Positions 27,315-36,298 of a stretch of DNA of 64,000 nt are shown piece after piece. A program made the position numbers and the translations under genes. The notes below the pieces were generated by a model. That model had not been told where the DNA came from, searched no databases, and saw nothing but the letters and a program-made list of their open reading frames with translations. The stretch's first letter is position 1. Each line of letters starts with the position of its first letter. The DNA comes from Eubacteriales bacterium. GTDB lineage: Bacteria; Bacillota; Clostridia; Oscillospirales; Butyricicoccaceae. Where the stretch lies: positions 124,001 to 188,000 of the forward strand of contig JAUNSG010000004.1 of NCBI GenBank assembly GCA_030539335.1, given 5' to 3'.

Positions 27315-27416
27315 TTTATCCTCACCTTTCACCCGATTGTTATTATCAAAGTATCTCTACTTTACTTTCGATTTAAACATAGAATATGGTTAGGCTGATA
27401 TTTTTTCCTATCGTTT

Positions 27417-27454
27417 AAACCGCAGGCACTGCTTAAGCAATGTCTGCGGTTTTT
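27417..27454 (+). terminator. Strong hairpin with T-run, no plus-strand gene before it
   Basis: Arms aaaccgcaggcactgc / gcaatgtctgcggttt around TTAA, followed by TTTTT-G. It reads rightward. Only 100 bases separate it from the recombinase start, so it may block antisense or readthrough transcription, or end a short RNA. Confidence 0.75.
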
Positions 27455-27537
27455 GTTACACAAAGCATCGTAAAATTGGCGATTATATGCTGAATTATCT
27501 AAATTTTCTTCGTTTTTTCTGTGTATTTTACACAATA

Positions 27538-27567
27538 TTTACAATTCGCCTCTCATTTTAGTATAAA
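27538..27567 (+). promoter_or_regulatory. Likely promoter of the BCCT transporter
   Basis: -35 TTTACA (27538-27543), 18-base spacer, -10 TATAAA (27562-27567). The leader before the ATG at 27684 is about 110 bases with no clear hairpin. Confidence 0.55.
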
Positions 27568-27683
27568 ATATATTATAGAAGTTGTTCAACTATAGAACAA
27601 TCGTTGCAAACAATTTCCAATTTTTTGCTGTTGTTCTGTTGAATCATTATATCTGTTATTTTTCATACGACGGAGGGGAAATC

Positions 27684-29396
27684 ATGAATGAAAATAAGTC
27701 AAACAAACGAATCAAATGGAAGATTTTCTTACCGCCCTGGCTCATTCTCGTTGCAATTCTAATTGTCAGTTCTGTGAGCTATGACACATTCACTGCGCTG
27801 ATGACATCCGCACAGAACTATGTTGTTATGAATTTCCAGTGGCTGTTCAGCAGCACGGCACTGATCGCTACGATTTTGATGGCATGCTGTCTGTTTCTTC
27901 CCATCAAGAATGTCCGCTTTGGCGGCCGCAACTGCCGCCCAATGATGAAATACAGTACCTATGTCTGGATTGTCCTGTGCACCTATCTGGCCGCGGGAAT
28001 CCTGTTGTGGGCATGCGCGGAGCCGCTCATCCATATCTATAATCCTCCGGCCAATATCACCGAAGGGGCTGGTTCGGGGGCAGCGATCCGTTGGGCGATG
28101 CAGACCATGTTCTTGGAATGGAGCTTTTCTCCCGCCGCCATCTATGGCCTTCCGGGACTGCTGTTTGCTTTTGTGTTCTTCAATATGAAAAAGAGCTATT
28201 CCCTTGGCTCCATGTTTAGCCCGACCCTGCGGGATGGGGTCATCACCCGCATCTCCCCGGCGATCGAGTGTGTCAGTCTGTTTTGTCTGGTGTGCGGTAT
28301 CGCCGCCTCCATGGGATTTGGTGTCATGCTGCTTTCCGGCGGTGTATCCGACCTGTTCGGCATAAAAAACGGAACCTATCTTTACATCATCTGCGGAACC
28401 GCGATTGTAGTGGCATTTATCGCCTCCGCGGCATCCGGCGTGCTCAATGGCATACGCATTCTGTCCAACATCAACTCGACTGCATATTTTATTCTGGGTG
28501 GGTTTGTGTTACTGGCTGGCCCGACCTCGTACATTCTGGATCTGTTGGTAGAAAATATCGGCGGTTATCTCACAAACTTCTTTACCATCGGCCTCTGGAC
28601 CTCCGCTTCTGCGGGTGATGGGTGGAGCCGTTGGTGGCCTACCTTCTACATCTGCTGCTGGCTGGCCTGGATGCCAATTGCGGCGCTGTTTTTGGGCAAA
28701 ATCTCCCGCGGCTTCACCGTAAGGGAAGCGACTATGGCACTGTTTGTTCTCCCGTCCATATTCAGCATGTGCTGGATCGGCATCTTCTCCGGCACCGCCA
28801 TCCACTTTGATCTAAACGGCATCGGGATCTACGACGCCGTGGTCGCAAATGGAACCGAAGCCGGTGTATTCACCGTCCTACGAAATCTGCCGCTCAGTCA
28901 AATCACGATCCCATTGTTCTTGCTTATTGCGTTTTTCGCCTTTGTCACGGCGGCGGATTCCAACACCAACGCGATGGCCGGACTGTGCTCCGAAGGCATG
29001 ACCACTGAGGACACAGAAGCTCCGATGATCCTGAAAATCCTCTGGGGTGGAATTGCCGGTATCCTGTGTCTGGTTGCTGTCTGCGGCACCGGCATCGACG
29101 GCATCAAGGCGCTGTGCAACGTAGGCGGATTCCCTGCGGCTATCATGTTCGTCTTCTTCCTGGTCGGCTGGGTCAAGATCATGATCAATCCAGCCAAATA
29201 TGACGTATATCAGGAGGATTACGACGAGCACGGCCACCCAATCAAGAGCAAGCGGCTTCCGCCGGCCGGTGAGGAAAACCACATCGGTTTGCTTGATCGT
29301 CTGAAATCCCGTGTTCCCAAACCAAACGGTGCTCCAGCGCCCAGCCTGTCATCCGACCGCCGCGAGAGCGTACCGGTCAGCGAGATAGCAAAATAG
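27684..29396 (+). CDS. BCCT family transporter (betaine/carnitine/choline type)
   Basis: A 570-residue protein with 12 predicted membrane segments. The BCCT signature around TM8 is GDGWSRWWPTFYICCWLAWMPIAALFLGKISRGFTVREA, and LWACAEPLIHIYNPPANI and TAADSNTNAMAGLC are also family text. The start is the ATG at 27684 with GGAGGGG. The usual Trp-rich box is changed (ICC where many have W residues), so the substrate could differ from betaine. The C-terminal tail is cytoplasmic and polar, ending RRESVPVSEIAK. It stands alone between its own promoter and terminator. Confidence 0.92.
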   Translation: MNENKSNKRIKWKIFLPPWLILVAILIVSSVSYDTFTALMTSAQNYVVMNFQWLFSSTALIATILMACCLFLPIKNVRFGGRNCRPMMKYSTYVWIVLCTYLAAGILLWACAEPLIHIYNPPANITEGAGSGAAIRWAMQTMFLEWSFSPAAIYGLPGLLFAFVFFNMKKSYSLGSMFSPTLRDGVITRISPAIECVSLFCLVCGIAASMGFGVMLLSGGVSDLFGIKNGTYLYIICGTAIVVAFIASAASGVLNGIRILSNINSTAYFILGGFVLLAGPTSYILDLLVENIGGYLTNFFTIGLWTSASAGDGWSRWWPTFYICCWLAWMPIAALFLGKISRGFTVREATMALFVLPSIFSMCWIGIFSGTAIHFDLNGIGIYDAVVANGTEAGVFTVLRNLPLSQITIPLFLLIAFFAFVTAADSNTNAMAGLCSEGMTTEDTEAPMILKILWGGIAGILCLVAVCGTGIDGIKALCNVGGFPAAIMFVFFLVGWVKIMINPAKYDVYQEDYDEHGHPIKSKRLPPAGEENHIGLLDRLKSRVPKPNGAPAPSLSSDRRESVPVSEIAK

Positions 29397-29406
29397 TAGA
29401 CGAGAC

Positions 29407-29443
29407 AAAACCCCGATTTCATTTTACATGAAATCGGGGTTTT
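29407..29443 (+). terminator. Intrinsic terminator after the BCCT gene
   Basis: 15-bp arms (aaaaccccgatttca / tgaaatcggggtttt) with a 7-base loop. The A and T runs on both sides suggest use by both the BCCT gene and the leftward treR. Confidence 0.88.
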
Positions 29444-29489
29444 CTGCAGGCAATGTGTCCTTTTCCAGTAGTAGCAGCCTCTTTTTTCC

Positions 29490-30245
29490 TCACGATGATT
29501 CTGTTTTCATTGTGAGGGATGGTGTCGAGCCTCTTTGGGCCACTTCATGAAATTCAAACCGGCTGGGACTGTGCCGGGACTGGGTATATTCAAAGATCAC
29601 GCCGTCGGCATTGTACGTCATACTGCTGACAACAGCAACACAATTACAGCCGTGCAGTTCCAGATTTTCTTCGTCATTCCCCGTGGCGCGTTCCACGGTA
29701 ATGACTCGCTTTGTCGTAGTGATGGTAACACCCAGTTCCTTTTCCAGATAATCGTAGATCGACTGTTCTGCAATTTCTTTTGTCAAACCGGCAGCCACCT
29801 CTTTGAGAAAATAGTTGTGGTCAACGATGAGCGGAACGCCATCCAGATAGCGCACACGCTGGATATAATAGATGCCCGCCCCTTCCTCAAGGCCGGTTTT
29901 CTCCCGGATATTCTTATCCACAACCTGTTCAGAAAAGTGAATTACTTTTGTATGCTGTGGAATACCATTCCGGTTGCACGCTTCTGTGAAGGATTCAATT
30001 CCATTTAAAAGAAACTGGGAGTGCTGATTGGACTCATAGATGACGCGGACACCCTTCCCATGCAGGGACTGTACATAACCGTCGGCAGCCAAGGAGGCAA
30101 TCGCTCTGCGAACCGTATTGCGGGAGCATTCAAATTCCTGCACCAGTGTATTTTCGGAAGGCAGCAAGTCCTGGTATGGATATTCCATCGCTTCAATGCG
30201 CTGCTTTAACTCTTGATAGATCGCTGCATATTTGCTTTTCGGCAT
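29490..30245 (-). CDS. treR: GntR/HutC-family trehalose operon repressor
   Basis: A 251-residue regulator from the ATG at 30245, with GGGGAGGGG upstream. The N-terminal winged helix is YAAIYQELKQRIEAMEYPYQDLLPSENTLVQEFECSRNTVRRAIASLAADGYVQSLHGKGV. The C-terminal UTRA ligand domain includes IYYIQRVRYLDGVPLIVDHNYF, SIYDYLEKELGVTI, FEYTQSRHSPSRFEF, very like Bacillus TreR. It is divergent from treP. Trehalose-6-phosphate would be the inducer (family knowledge). Three matching palindromes lie in the shared control region. Confidence 0.9.
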   Translation of the reverse strand: MPKSKYAAIYQELKQRIEAMEYPYQDLLPSENTLVQEFECSRNTVRRAIASLAADGYVQSLHGKGVRVIYESNQHSQFLLNGIESFTEACNRNGIPQHTKVIHFSEQVVDKNIREKTGLEEGAGIYYIQRVRYLDGVPLIVDHNYFLKEVAAGLTKEIAEQSIYDYLEKELGVTITTTKRVITVERATGNDEENLELHGCNCVAVVSSMTYNADGVIFEYTQSRHSPSRFEFHEVAQRGSTPSLTMKTESS

Positions 30246-30305
30246 GGTATTTCCCCTCCCCTTTTGCGGGATCAAAGGATCCTTTCTCTGAGATATTTTT
30301 ATTTT

Positions 30306-30321
30306 ACTTGTTTGAACAACG
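30306..30321. promoter_or_regulatory. TreR operator, half-degenerate copy
   Basis: acttgtttgaacaacg matches 14 of 16 positions of the palindrome at 30406-30421. It lies in the treR leader, which suggests autoregulation. Confidence 0.6.
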
Positions 30322-30402
30322 CAAGTATATAGTAAAACTATACAAAAATAATCCAGTCTTTTTGTGAAACTATCCAAACTCAAACTATCTTGTATAAACA
30401 AG

Positions 30403-30431
30403 TTGACTTGTTCAAACAAGTATGGTATAAC
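30403..30431 (+). promoter_or_regulatory. treP promoter
   Basis: -35 TTGACT (30403-30408), 17-base spacer, -10 TATAAC (30426-30431). The operator at 30406-30421 covers the spacer, so a bound repressor would block RNA polymerase. Confidence 0.8.
30406..30421. promoter_or_regulatory. TreR operator O1
   Basis: acttgttcaaacaagt: seven-base arms (acttgtt / aacaagt) around two centre bases, inside the treP promoter. Confidence 0.75.
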
Positions 30432-30447
30432 AATAGCAAGGAAAGCA

Positions 30448-30463
30448 ACTCGTTCGAACAAGT
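30448..30463. promoter_or_regulatory. TreR operator O2
   Basis: actcgttcgaacaagt, one arm mismatch relative to O1, centred 42 bases downstream of it (four helical turns), near the treP transcription start. Confidence 0.7.
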
Positions 30464-30502
30464 GACAACCACCAGATGATGAAAATAAACAGGAGGAAAA
30501 AC

Positions 30503-32425
30503 ATGAGCAAGTATCAACAGGATTCCATCCAACTGCTCGAGCGGATCGGCGGAAAAGAGAACATCGCAGCGGTTTCGCACTGCATGACCCGTATGCGTTT
30601 CGTTTTAAACGATCCTTCGAAGGCAGATATCGCGGGAATTGAATCGATGACGGTAGTCAAGGGAACCTTCACACAGGCCGGACAGTTTCAGGTGATTATT
30701 GGCAATGATGTGTCAACATTTTATAAGGAATTCACCGCTTACGCCGGCATCGAAGGGGTCAGCAAGGATGCGGTCAAAGCCGCAGCGAAATCCAACCAGA
30801 ACCCGCTCCAGAAAATTATGGGAGCGCTGGGCGAAATCTTTGCCCCGCTGATTCCGGCGCTGATTTGCGGCGGCCTGATCCTCGGATTCCGAAATATAAT
30901 CGGTGAAATTGGTTTCTTCGATGGACAGAGTCTCGCCGATACCTCGCCGTTCTGGTCCGGTATGTACAGCTTCCTCTGGCTGATTGGCGAAGCTGTCTTT
31001 CACATGCTGCCGGTCGGTATCGTCTGGTCGATTACAAAGAAGATGGGAACCACACAGATTCTCGGTATTATCCTCGGTCTGACGCTGGTCTCCGGTCAGC
31101 TGCTCAACGGCTTTGCGGTTGCAGGCACCGCGGCAGAAGACATCCCGGTTTGGGATTTCGGATTTGCTCAGGTGCAGATGATCGGCTATCAGGGACAGGT
31201 CATCGCAGCGATGATGGCAGGCTTTGTCCTGGTCTATCTGGAAAAATTTTTTAAAAAGCATTGCCCGGAAGTGGTCAGCATGATTGTTGTTCCGTTCTGC
31301 TCCCTGGTTCCGGCCGTCCTAATCGCACATACGATCGTCGGCCCGATCGGCTGGAAGATCGGCAATGCGATTGCCAGTGTAGTTTACAGCGGCCTCATGT
31401 CCAACTTCGGCTGGCTGTTTGCCGGTGTGTTTGGCCTTCTGTATGCGCCGGTTGTCATGACGGGTCTGCACCATATGACCAATGCGATTGATACCCAGCT
31501 CATCAGCCTGTACGGAGGTACCATCCTGTGGCCGATGATTGCGCTCTCGAACATTGCACAGGGTTCCAGTGTATTGGCAATGTCCATCCTTCAGAAAAAG
31601 AACGAACGCGCACAGCAGGTCAACGTACCGGCGTGCATCTCCTGTTACCTCGGTGTCACAGAACCGGCTCTGTTCGGTGTCAATATGAAACATGGATTCC
31701 CGCTGGTTTGCGGTATGATCGGTTCCGCACTGGCTGCAATGATTGCGGTCGGCACCGGCGTTCAGGCAATCAGCATCGGTGTCGGCGGTCTGCCGGGCAT
31801 CCTGTCCATCTATCCGCAATTCTACGTAAACTTCCTGATTGCGATGGCAGTCGCCATTGTGATCCCGCTTGTCCTTACCATCATCGTCGGAAAACGAAAG
31901 CTCTCGGTCGAAGATTGCTCCGGCAGCACAGCTGCGGCGCCAGTCGAACAGACGGAAACCGTTCCAACGGACGGAACGCTGACCGCGATCCTCTCCGGCA
32001 AGGTAATTCCCATGGAGCAGGTCCCGGATCAGGTATTCTCACAGAAAGTGATGGGCGATGGCGTCGCCATTGAACCGACCAACAATACCGTATATGCACC
32101 GGCGGACGCCGAGATCAGCGTCGTCATGGACGACAGCAAACACGCCTGCGGCCTGACACTGGCAAACGGCATGGAGGTACTGATTCATGTCGGCATTGAT
32201 ACCGTGGATATGAACGGCGACGGCTTCCAGCTCTTCGTCAAGGTCGGCGATCATGTGCGACGCGGCGATAAGCTGATTACCTTCGATCCGGAGAAGATCA
32301 GAGCAGCGGGGCATCCAACGGTTACCGTATTTGCCGTCACCGATGAGGGCGACGCAAAGAATATCCAGTTCCACAGCGGAATGGATGCAAACTATGGGGA
32401 AACCACTGTGATTTCGTACGAATAA
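30503..32425 (+). CDS. treP: Trehalose PTS permease, EIIBCA
   Basis: A 640-residue protein from the ATG at 30503 after AGGAGG. EIIB comes first (IAAVSHCMTRMRFVL, phospho-Cys at about 29). EIIC has about ten membrane segments (KIMGALGEIFAPLIPALICGGLILG; YLGVTEPALFGVNMKHGFPLVCG). A fused EIIA of the glucose type ends the protein, with MEVLIHVGIDTVDMNGDGF carrying the active His. It imports trehalose as trehalose-6-phosphate. Because EIIA is fused, no separate crr gene is needed. It is followed 30 bases later by treA. Confidence 0.95.
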   Translation: MSKYQQDSIQLLERIGGKENIAAVSHCMTRMRFVLNDPSKADIAGIESMTVVKGTFTQAGQFQVIIGNDVSTFYKEFTAYAGIEGVSKDAVKAAAKSNQNPLQKIMGALGEIFAPLIPALICGGLILGFRNIIGEIGFFDGQSLADTSPFWSGMYSFLWLIGEAVFHMLPVGIVWSITKKMGTTQILGIILGLTLVSGQLLNGFAVAGTAAEDIPVWDFGFAQVQMIGYQGQVIAAMMAGFVLVYLEKFFKKHCPEVVSMIVVPFCSLVPAVLIAHTIVGPIGWKIGNAIASVVYSGLMSNFGWLFAGVFGLLYAPVVMTGLHHMTNAIDTQLISLYGGTILWPMIALSNIAQGSSVLAMSILQKKNERAQQVNVPACISCYLGVTEPALFGVNMKHGFPLVCGMIGSALAAMIAVGTGVQAISIGVGGLPGILSIYPQFYVNFLIAMAVAIVIPLVLTIIVGKRKLSVEDCSGSTAAAPVEQTETVPTDGTLTAILSGKVIPMEQVPDQVFSQKVMGDGVAIEPTNNTVYAPADAEISVVMDDSKHACGLTLANGMEVLIHVGIDTVDMNGDGFQLFVKVGDHVRRGDKLITFDPEKIRAAGHPTVTVFAVTDEGDAKNIQFHSGMDANYGETTVISYE

Positions 32426-32455
32426 ACAATACATGGAACAGAAAGGGTCAAAACT

Positions 32456-34102
32456 ATGGCAGACTATAAAACAAGTACCGTATACCAGATCTATCCAAAA
32501 TCCTTTTGCGACAGCAATGGGGATGGACTGGGTGACCTGCGCGGTGTGATCCAAAAGCTGGATTATATCCGAGAGCTGGGGGTGGATTATATCTGGCTGA
32601 CTCCATTCTTCGTCTCCCCTCAGAATGACAACGGCTACGATGTCGCAGACTACCGTGCTGTCGACCCGCGCTATGGAACCATGACCGATGTGGAGAATCT
32701 GATCGTGGAAGCGGAAAAACGTGGTATCGGTCTGATGTTTGATATGGTATTCAATCATACCTCTACCGAACACGAATGGTTTCAACGTGCGCTGCGCGGA
32801 GAGTCAAAATATCAGGATTACTATATCTTTAAAGAAGGGAAACCGGATATGCCGCCGACCAACTGGGTTTCCAAATTCGGCGGCAATGCCTGGGAGTATG
32901 TTCCGCATTTGAAAAAATGGTATCTGCACCTCTTTGACAAAACACAGGCGGATCTAAACTGGGAAAACCCACAGGTTCGGGAAGAGATGAAGGATATCAT
33001 CCGTTTCTGGAAACAGAAGGGCGTCAAAGGCTTCCGCTTTGATGTTGTCAATCTGATCTCCAAGCCGGCGGTATGGGAGGACGACCTGGATGGCGACGGG
33101 CGCAAATTCTATACCGACGGTCCGCACATCCATGAATATCTGAAGGAACTGACCGCGGACACCGGAATTGCAGAACTGATTACCGTTGGGGAAATGTCCT
33201 CCACCTCTTTGGAAAACTGCATCCGCTATTCGAATCCGGCGGAAAAAGAGCTTTCCATGACGTTCAGTTTCCATCATCTGAAGGTAGACTATAAAAACGG
33301 CGAAAAATGGGAACTGCAAAACGCCGATTTTCTCAAGCTGAAAGAGATTCTCTCCCGCTGGCAGCTCGAAATGCAGGCGGCAGGCGGCTGGAACGCCGTC
33401 TTCTGGTGCAACCATGACCAGCCCAGGGTGGTATCGCGCTTCGGCGACGACGAGAAATACTGGAAGCAATCCGCCAAAATGCTCGCAACCAGCATTCATC
33501 TGCTCCGCGGTACGCCGTATATCTATCAGGGCGAGGAACTGGGGATGACCAATGCACCGTATACGGACATTTCCCAATATCGCGATGTGGAAAGCCTCAA
33601 CTATTACGCGATCATGCAGGAGAACGGCAAGAGCGCATCGGAAGCTATGAACATCCTGCATGAGCGATCCCGCGACAACAGCCGCACCCCCATGCAGTGG
33701 TCGGCTGCGCCAAACGCAGGCTTTTCGGAGCACACGCCCTGGATCGAGATCCCAGCGAATTCTTCGTACATTAATGTCGAAACGGAGCGGCGGGAGGAAG
33801 ATTCCATTCTGAACTATTACCAAAAGCTGATCGCCCTGCGGAAACAGGAACGAATCATTTCCGAAGGGAGCATCTCCTTCTCCCATCTGGATCACCCCGA
33901 TGTGTTTGCCTATCAGCGGACGCTGGACAGACAGTCGCTGCTCGTATTCAACAACTGGAGTGCGAACACCATTGTATTGGATCCCCTTCCTTCCGACAGG
34001 GAAAAAATCCTGGGAAATTATCCGGATGACAGACAGACAGACGGCAAGCTGACCTTGCGTCCCTATGAATCGATTGTTTACCGTGTCAGCGCCATGAATT
34101 GA
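32456..34102 (+). CDS. treA: Alpha,alpha-phosphotrehalase (GH13)
   Basis: A 548-residue GH13 hydrolase: TSTVYQIYPKSFCDSNGDGLGDLRG, DMVFNHTSTEHEWF, GFRFDVVNLISK (nucleophile Asp), ELITVGEMSS (acid/base Glu), FWCNHDQPRVVSRFGDD. It splits trehalose-6-phosphate to glucose and glucose-6-phosphate. The length and the downstream NYYAIMQ and DNSRTPMQW motifs are those of TreA/TreC and not of oligo-1,6-glucosidases, and its place after treP supports the call. Confidence 0.95.
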   Translation: MADYKTSTVYQIYPKSFCDSNGDGLGDLRGVIQKLDYIRELGVDYIWLTPFFVSPQNDNGYDVADYRAVDPRYGTMTDVENLIVEAEKRGIGLMFDMVFNHTSTEHEWFQRALRGESKYQDYYIFKEGKPDMPPTNWVSKFGGNAWEYVPHLKKWYLHLFDKTQADLNWENPQVREEMKDIIRFWKQKGVKGFRFDVVNLISKPAVWEDDLDGDGRKFYTDGPHIHEYLKELTADTGIAELITVGEMSSTSLENCIRYSNPAEKELSMTFSFHHLKVDYKNGEKWELQNADFLKLKEILSRWQLEMQAAGGWNAVFWCNHDQPRVVSRFGDDEKYWKQSAKMLATSIHLLRGTPYIYQGEELGMTNAPYTDISQYRDVESLNYYAIMQENGKSASEAMNILHERSRDNSRTPMQWSAAPNAGFSEHTPWIEIPANSSYINVETERREEDSILNYYQKLIALRKQERIISEGSISFSHLDHPDVFAYQRTLDRQSLLVFNNWSANTIVLDPLPSDREKILGNYPDDRQTDGKLTLRPYESIVYRVSAMN

Positions 34103-34152
34103 CATCTTTTGAGCGGCATCCAAACTTTTTTTCAAAAGGACGGCCCGCATGG

Positions 34153-34181
34153 TTGAAATAGTACCTTTTTTCGCGCATAAT
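34153..34181 (+). promoter_or_regulatory. Promoter of the aldo/keto reductase gene
   Basis: -35 TTGAAA (34153-34158), 17-base spacer, -10 CATAAT (34176-34181). It implies that the reductase can be expressed apart from treP-treA. Confidence 0.6.
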
Positions 34182-34233
34182 AAAACCATACTATAAAAAC
34201 CGCGATTGTAACGGCCATCTGAGAGGAACTACT

Positions 34234-35151
34234 ATGAAACAAATTCAATTAGGAAACACCTGGAGCGCTCCGGCGGTCGTCGTCGGCTGCATGCGGTTGG
34301 GTGAGCTGGACAGCAGCCGTATGAACCGCTTCATCCACACGGCAGTGGAAAACGGAGCGAATTATTTCGATCATGCGGATATCTACGCCGATGGCAACAG
34401 TGAACTGGTATTTGGCGAGGCTCTTTCGTCGGACCCCTCCCTGTCCCGCGAGAATCTGACCATTCAGTCCAAATGCGGCATCTGCAAAGGCTTTTATGAC
34501 CTGTCGAAGGAGCATATAATCCAGTCCGTCGAGCAGAGCCTGAAACGGTTAAAAACGGATTATCTGGATGTCCTTCTGCTGCATCGCCCGGACGCACTGG
34601 TAGAACCAGAAGAGGTTGCGGGGGCGTTCGATACCTTGGAGCACAGCGGAAAGGTACGCTATTTTGGTGTGTCCAACCACAAGCCGCTGCAGATTGAGCT
34701 GCTGAAAAAATACGTGAAACAGCCTCTTTTGATCAACCAACTGCAATTCAGCATTCCGGTCTCCAACATGGTGGCAAACGGTATGGAGGTCAATATGGAG
34801 ACCGATGGAGCCATCGACCGCGACGGAAGCGTGCTGGATTATTCGCGCCTGCACGACATCACCATTCAGGCATGGTCTCCCTTTCAAATGCCCAACTGGA
34901 AGGGCTGCTTCCTGGGCAGTCCGGACTATGCAGAGCTCAATCAAGTGATCGAGGCGCTCTCACGCCGATATGGTGTCAGCAATACGACCATTGCCGCGGC
35001 ATGGATCCTGCGGCATCCGGCAAATATGCAGATCATCTCCGGAACATCCAATCCGGAACGCCTCAGGGAAATCATCGATGCCAGCAGCCTTTCTCTTTCC
35101 CGTGAGGAGTGGTATCGTCTGTATCTCGCTGCCGGACATCCTCTGCCATAA
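34234..35151 (+). CDS. Aldo/keto reductase
   Basis: A 305-residue AKR: MRLGELDSSRMNRFIHTAVENGANYFDHADIYADGNSELVFGEAL (catalytic Asp and Tyr), IQSKCGIC (Lys), YLDVLLLHRPDA (His), FGVSNHKPLQIELL, INQLQFSI, AWSPFQM, and IISGTSNPERLREI for the phosphate grip on NADPH. It resembles YdhF-type oxidoreductases. The link to trehalose use is only positional; it has its own promoter. Confidence 0.9.
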   Translation: MKQIQLGNTWSAPAVVVGCMRLGELDSSRMNRFIHTAVENGANYFDHADIYADGNSELVFGEALSSDPSLSRENLTIQSKCGICKGFYDLSKEHIIQSVEQSLKRLKTDYLDVLLLHRPDALVEPEEVAGAFDTLEHSGKVRYFGVSNHKPLQIELLKKYVKQPLLINQLQFSIPVSNMVANGMEVNMETDGAIDRDGSVLDYSRLHDITIQAWSPFQMPNWKGCFLGSPDYAELNQVIEALSRRYGVSNTTIAAAWILRHPANMQIISGTSNPERLREIIDASSLSLSREEWYRLYLAAGHPLP

Positions 35152-35160
35152 CATCAGAAA

Positions 35161-35193
35161 AAACCGCCACAGCTTTCAACGCTGCGGCGGTTT
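35161..35193. terminator. Bidirectional terminator
   Basis: 13-base arms (aaaccgccacagc / gctgcggcggttt, one mismatch) preceded by A6 and followed by TTT. Between the AKR gene (+) and the AEC transporter (-). Confidence 0.8.
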
Positions 35194-35198
35194 CCATT

Positions 35199-36138
35199 TC
35201 ACCCCAACAGGGAAACGCACAGAGACACGATCGGCAGGGTGATAAGACAAGCGATGGTTGTCATCATAATGGCACAGACTGCATAATCACCATCGGAGCC
35301 ATTGCTTTTTGCCAGCATTGGCACCATTTCAATTCCCGGCAGAGCGACAATAAACGCAAGTGTACCCGCCATATCATTCGCAATGCCGATAAAACACATA
35401 ACCAGATAGCATAGCACCGGCAGGAGAACCATTTTGGAAACAATCCCGGCATACAGTTCCCCACAGCGCAGAACCGGTCTTATATCGGAGGTGCAGAGGA
35501 CACCGCCGATATAGATAAGCGCCAGCGGCATACTGGTATTGCCCACTGCGGTTAAAGAAGAAGAGAGAATGGTGGGGATGTGTATTCCGGCGACAATGAA
35601 AATAATTGCAAGAACAATCGCCACAAGGGGCGGCGAAAGAAGATTTTTCAAATTGGCTGGCGATATTTTTTGCTGTTCAGCCGAAACAGGCTTTGTCAGC
35701 AGCACGCCATAGGTCCAGAAAACCAACTGATCTACAATCGTGAAGATAGAAACATAAAGCAAACCCGTATCAGGATAGAGCGCAATGATTAACGGAATCC
35801 CCATGAAGCCAATATTTCCGAACACCAAAGACGCTCGAAAAACATTTTTCCGATCTCCCCGAAGGTGAAAGGCCCTCTCCACCCCAGCCGAGACAGCGAT
35901 CAGGATAATGTACAGCACAACTGCAATCGGCACGACCATCAGACTGTCGAACAAGCTCTGCCGGGTCGCGCTGCTGACCGCATTGATAAAAATATAGCAC
36001 GGAAGTGAGATTTGAATAACCAATCTCGATGTCGCTGCCAGAGAATGGGCATCCAAAACCTTAACCGAAAGAATACCTACACAAATCAGGATAAGAAAAA
36101 TGCCAATCTGTGTCAATGCAATAAAAAAATTGTTCCAT
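35199..36138 (-). CDS. AEC family transporter with a +1 frameshift just after the start
   Basis: About 312 residues of an auxin-efflux-carrier-type transporter with ten membrane segments: FLILICVGILSVKVLDAHSLAATSRLVIQISLPCYIFINAVSS, VFGNIGFMGIPLIIALY, NTSMPLALIYIGGVL, IALPGIEMVPMLAKSNGSDGDYAVCAIMMTTIACLITLPI. The best start, ATG at 36138 after an AGGTAG site, is one base out of frame. With six Ts instead of seven at 36123-36129, it would read MEQFFIALTQIGIF straight into the transporter. This may be a sequencing error, a true mutation or slippage in the T7 run. AEC proteins often carry organic anions; the substrate here is unknown. Confidence 0.8.
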
Positions 36139-36246
36139 TTTACTCTACCTCGTTTCCACTTCTCTATTGGTATCGAACAATAGTATAGCAAAAGATCTCT
36201 TTTGTGTCATTTCTTTTCTTGTCTCTTCCCTACACTAGCCATTAAG

Positions 36247-36279
36247 AAACCCCAGCCTTTCCAATAGGCTGAGGTTTTT
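36247..36279. terminator. Intrinsic terminator
   Basis: Ten-base arms (accccagcct / aggctgaggt) with flanking A and T runs, after the RpiR gene that ends at 36299. Confidence 0.85.
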
Positions 36280-36298
36280 CCGACGACAACGCCAATCC

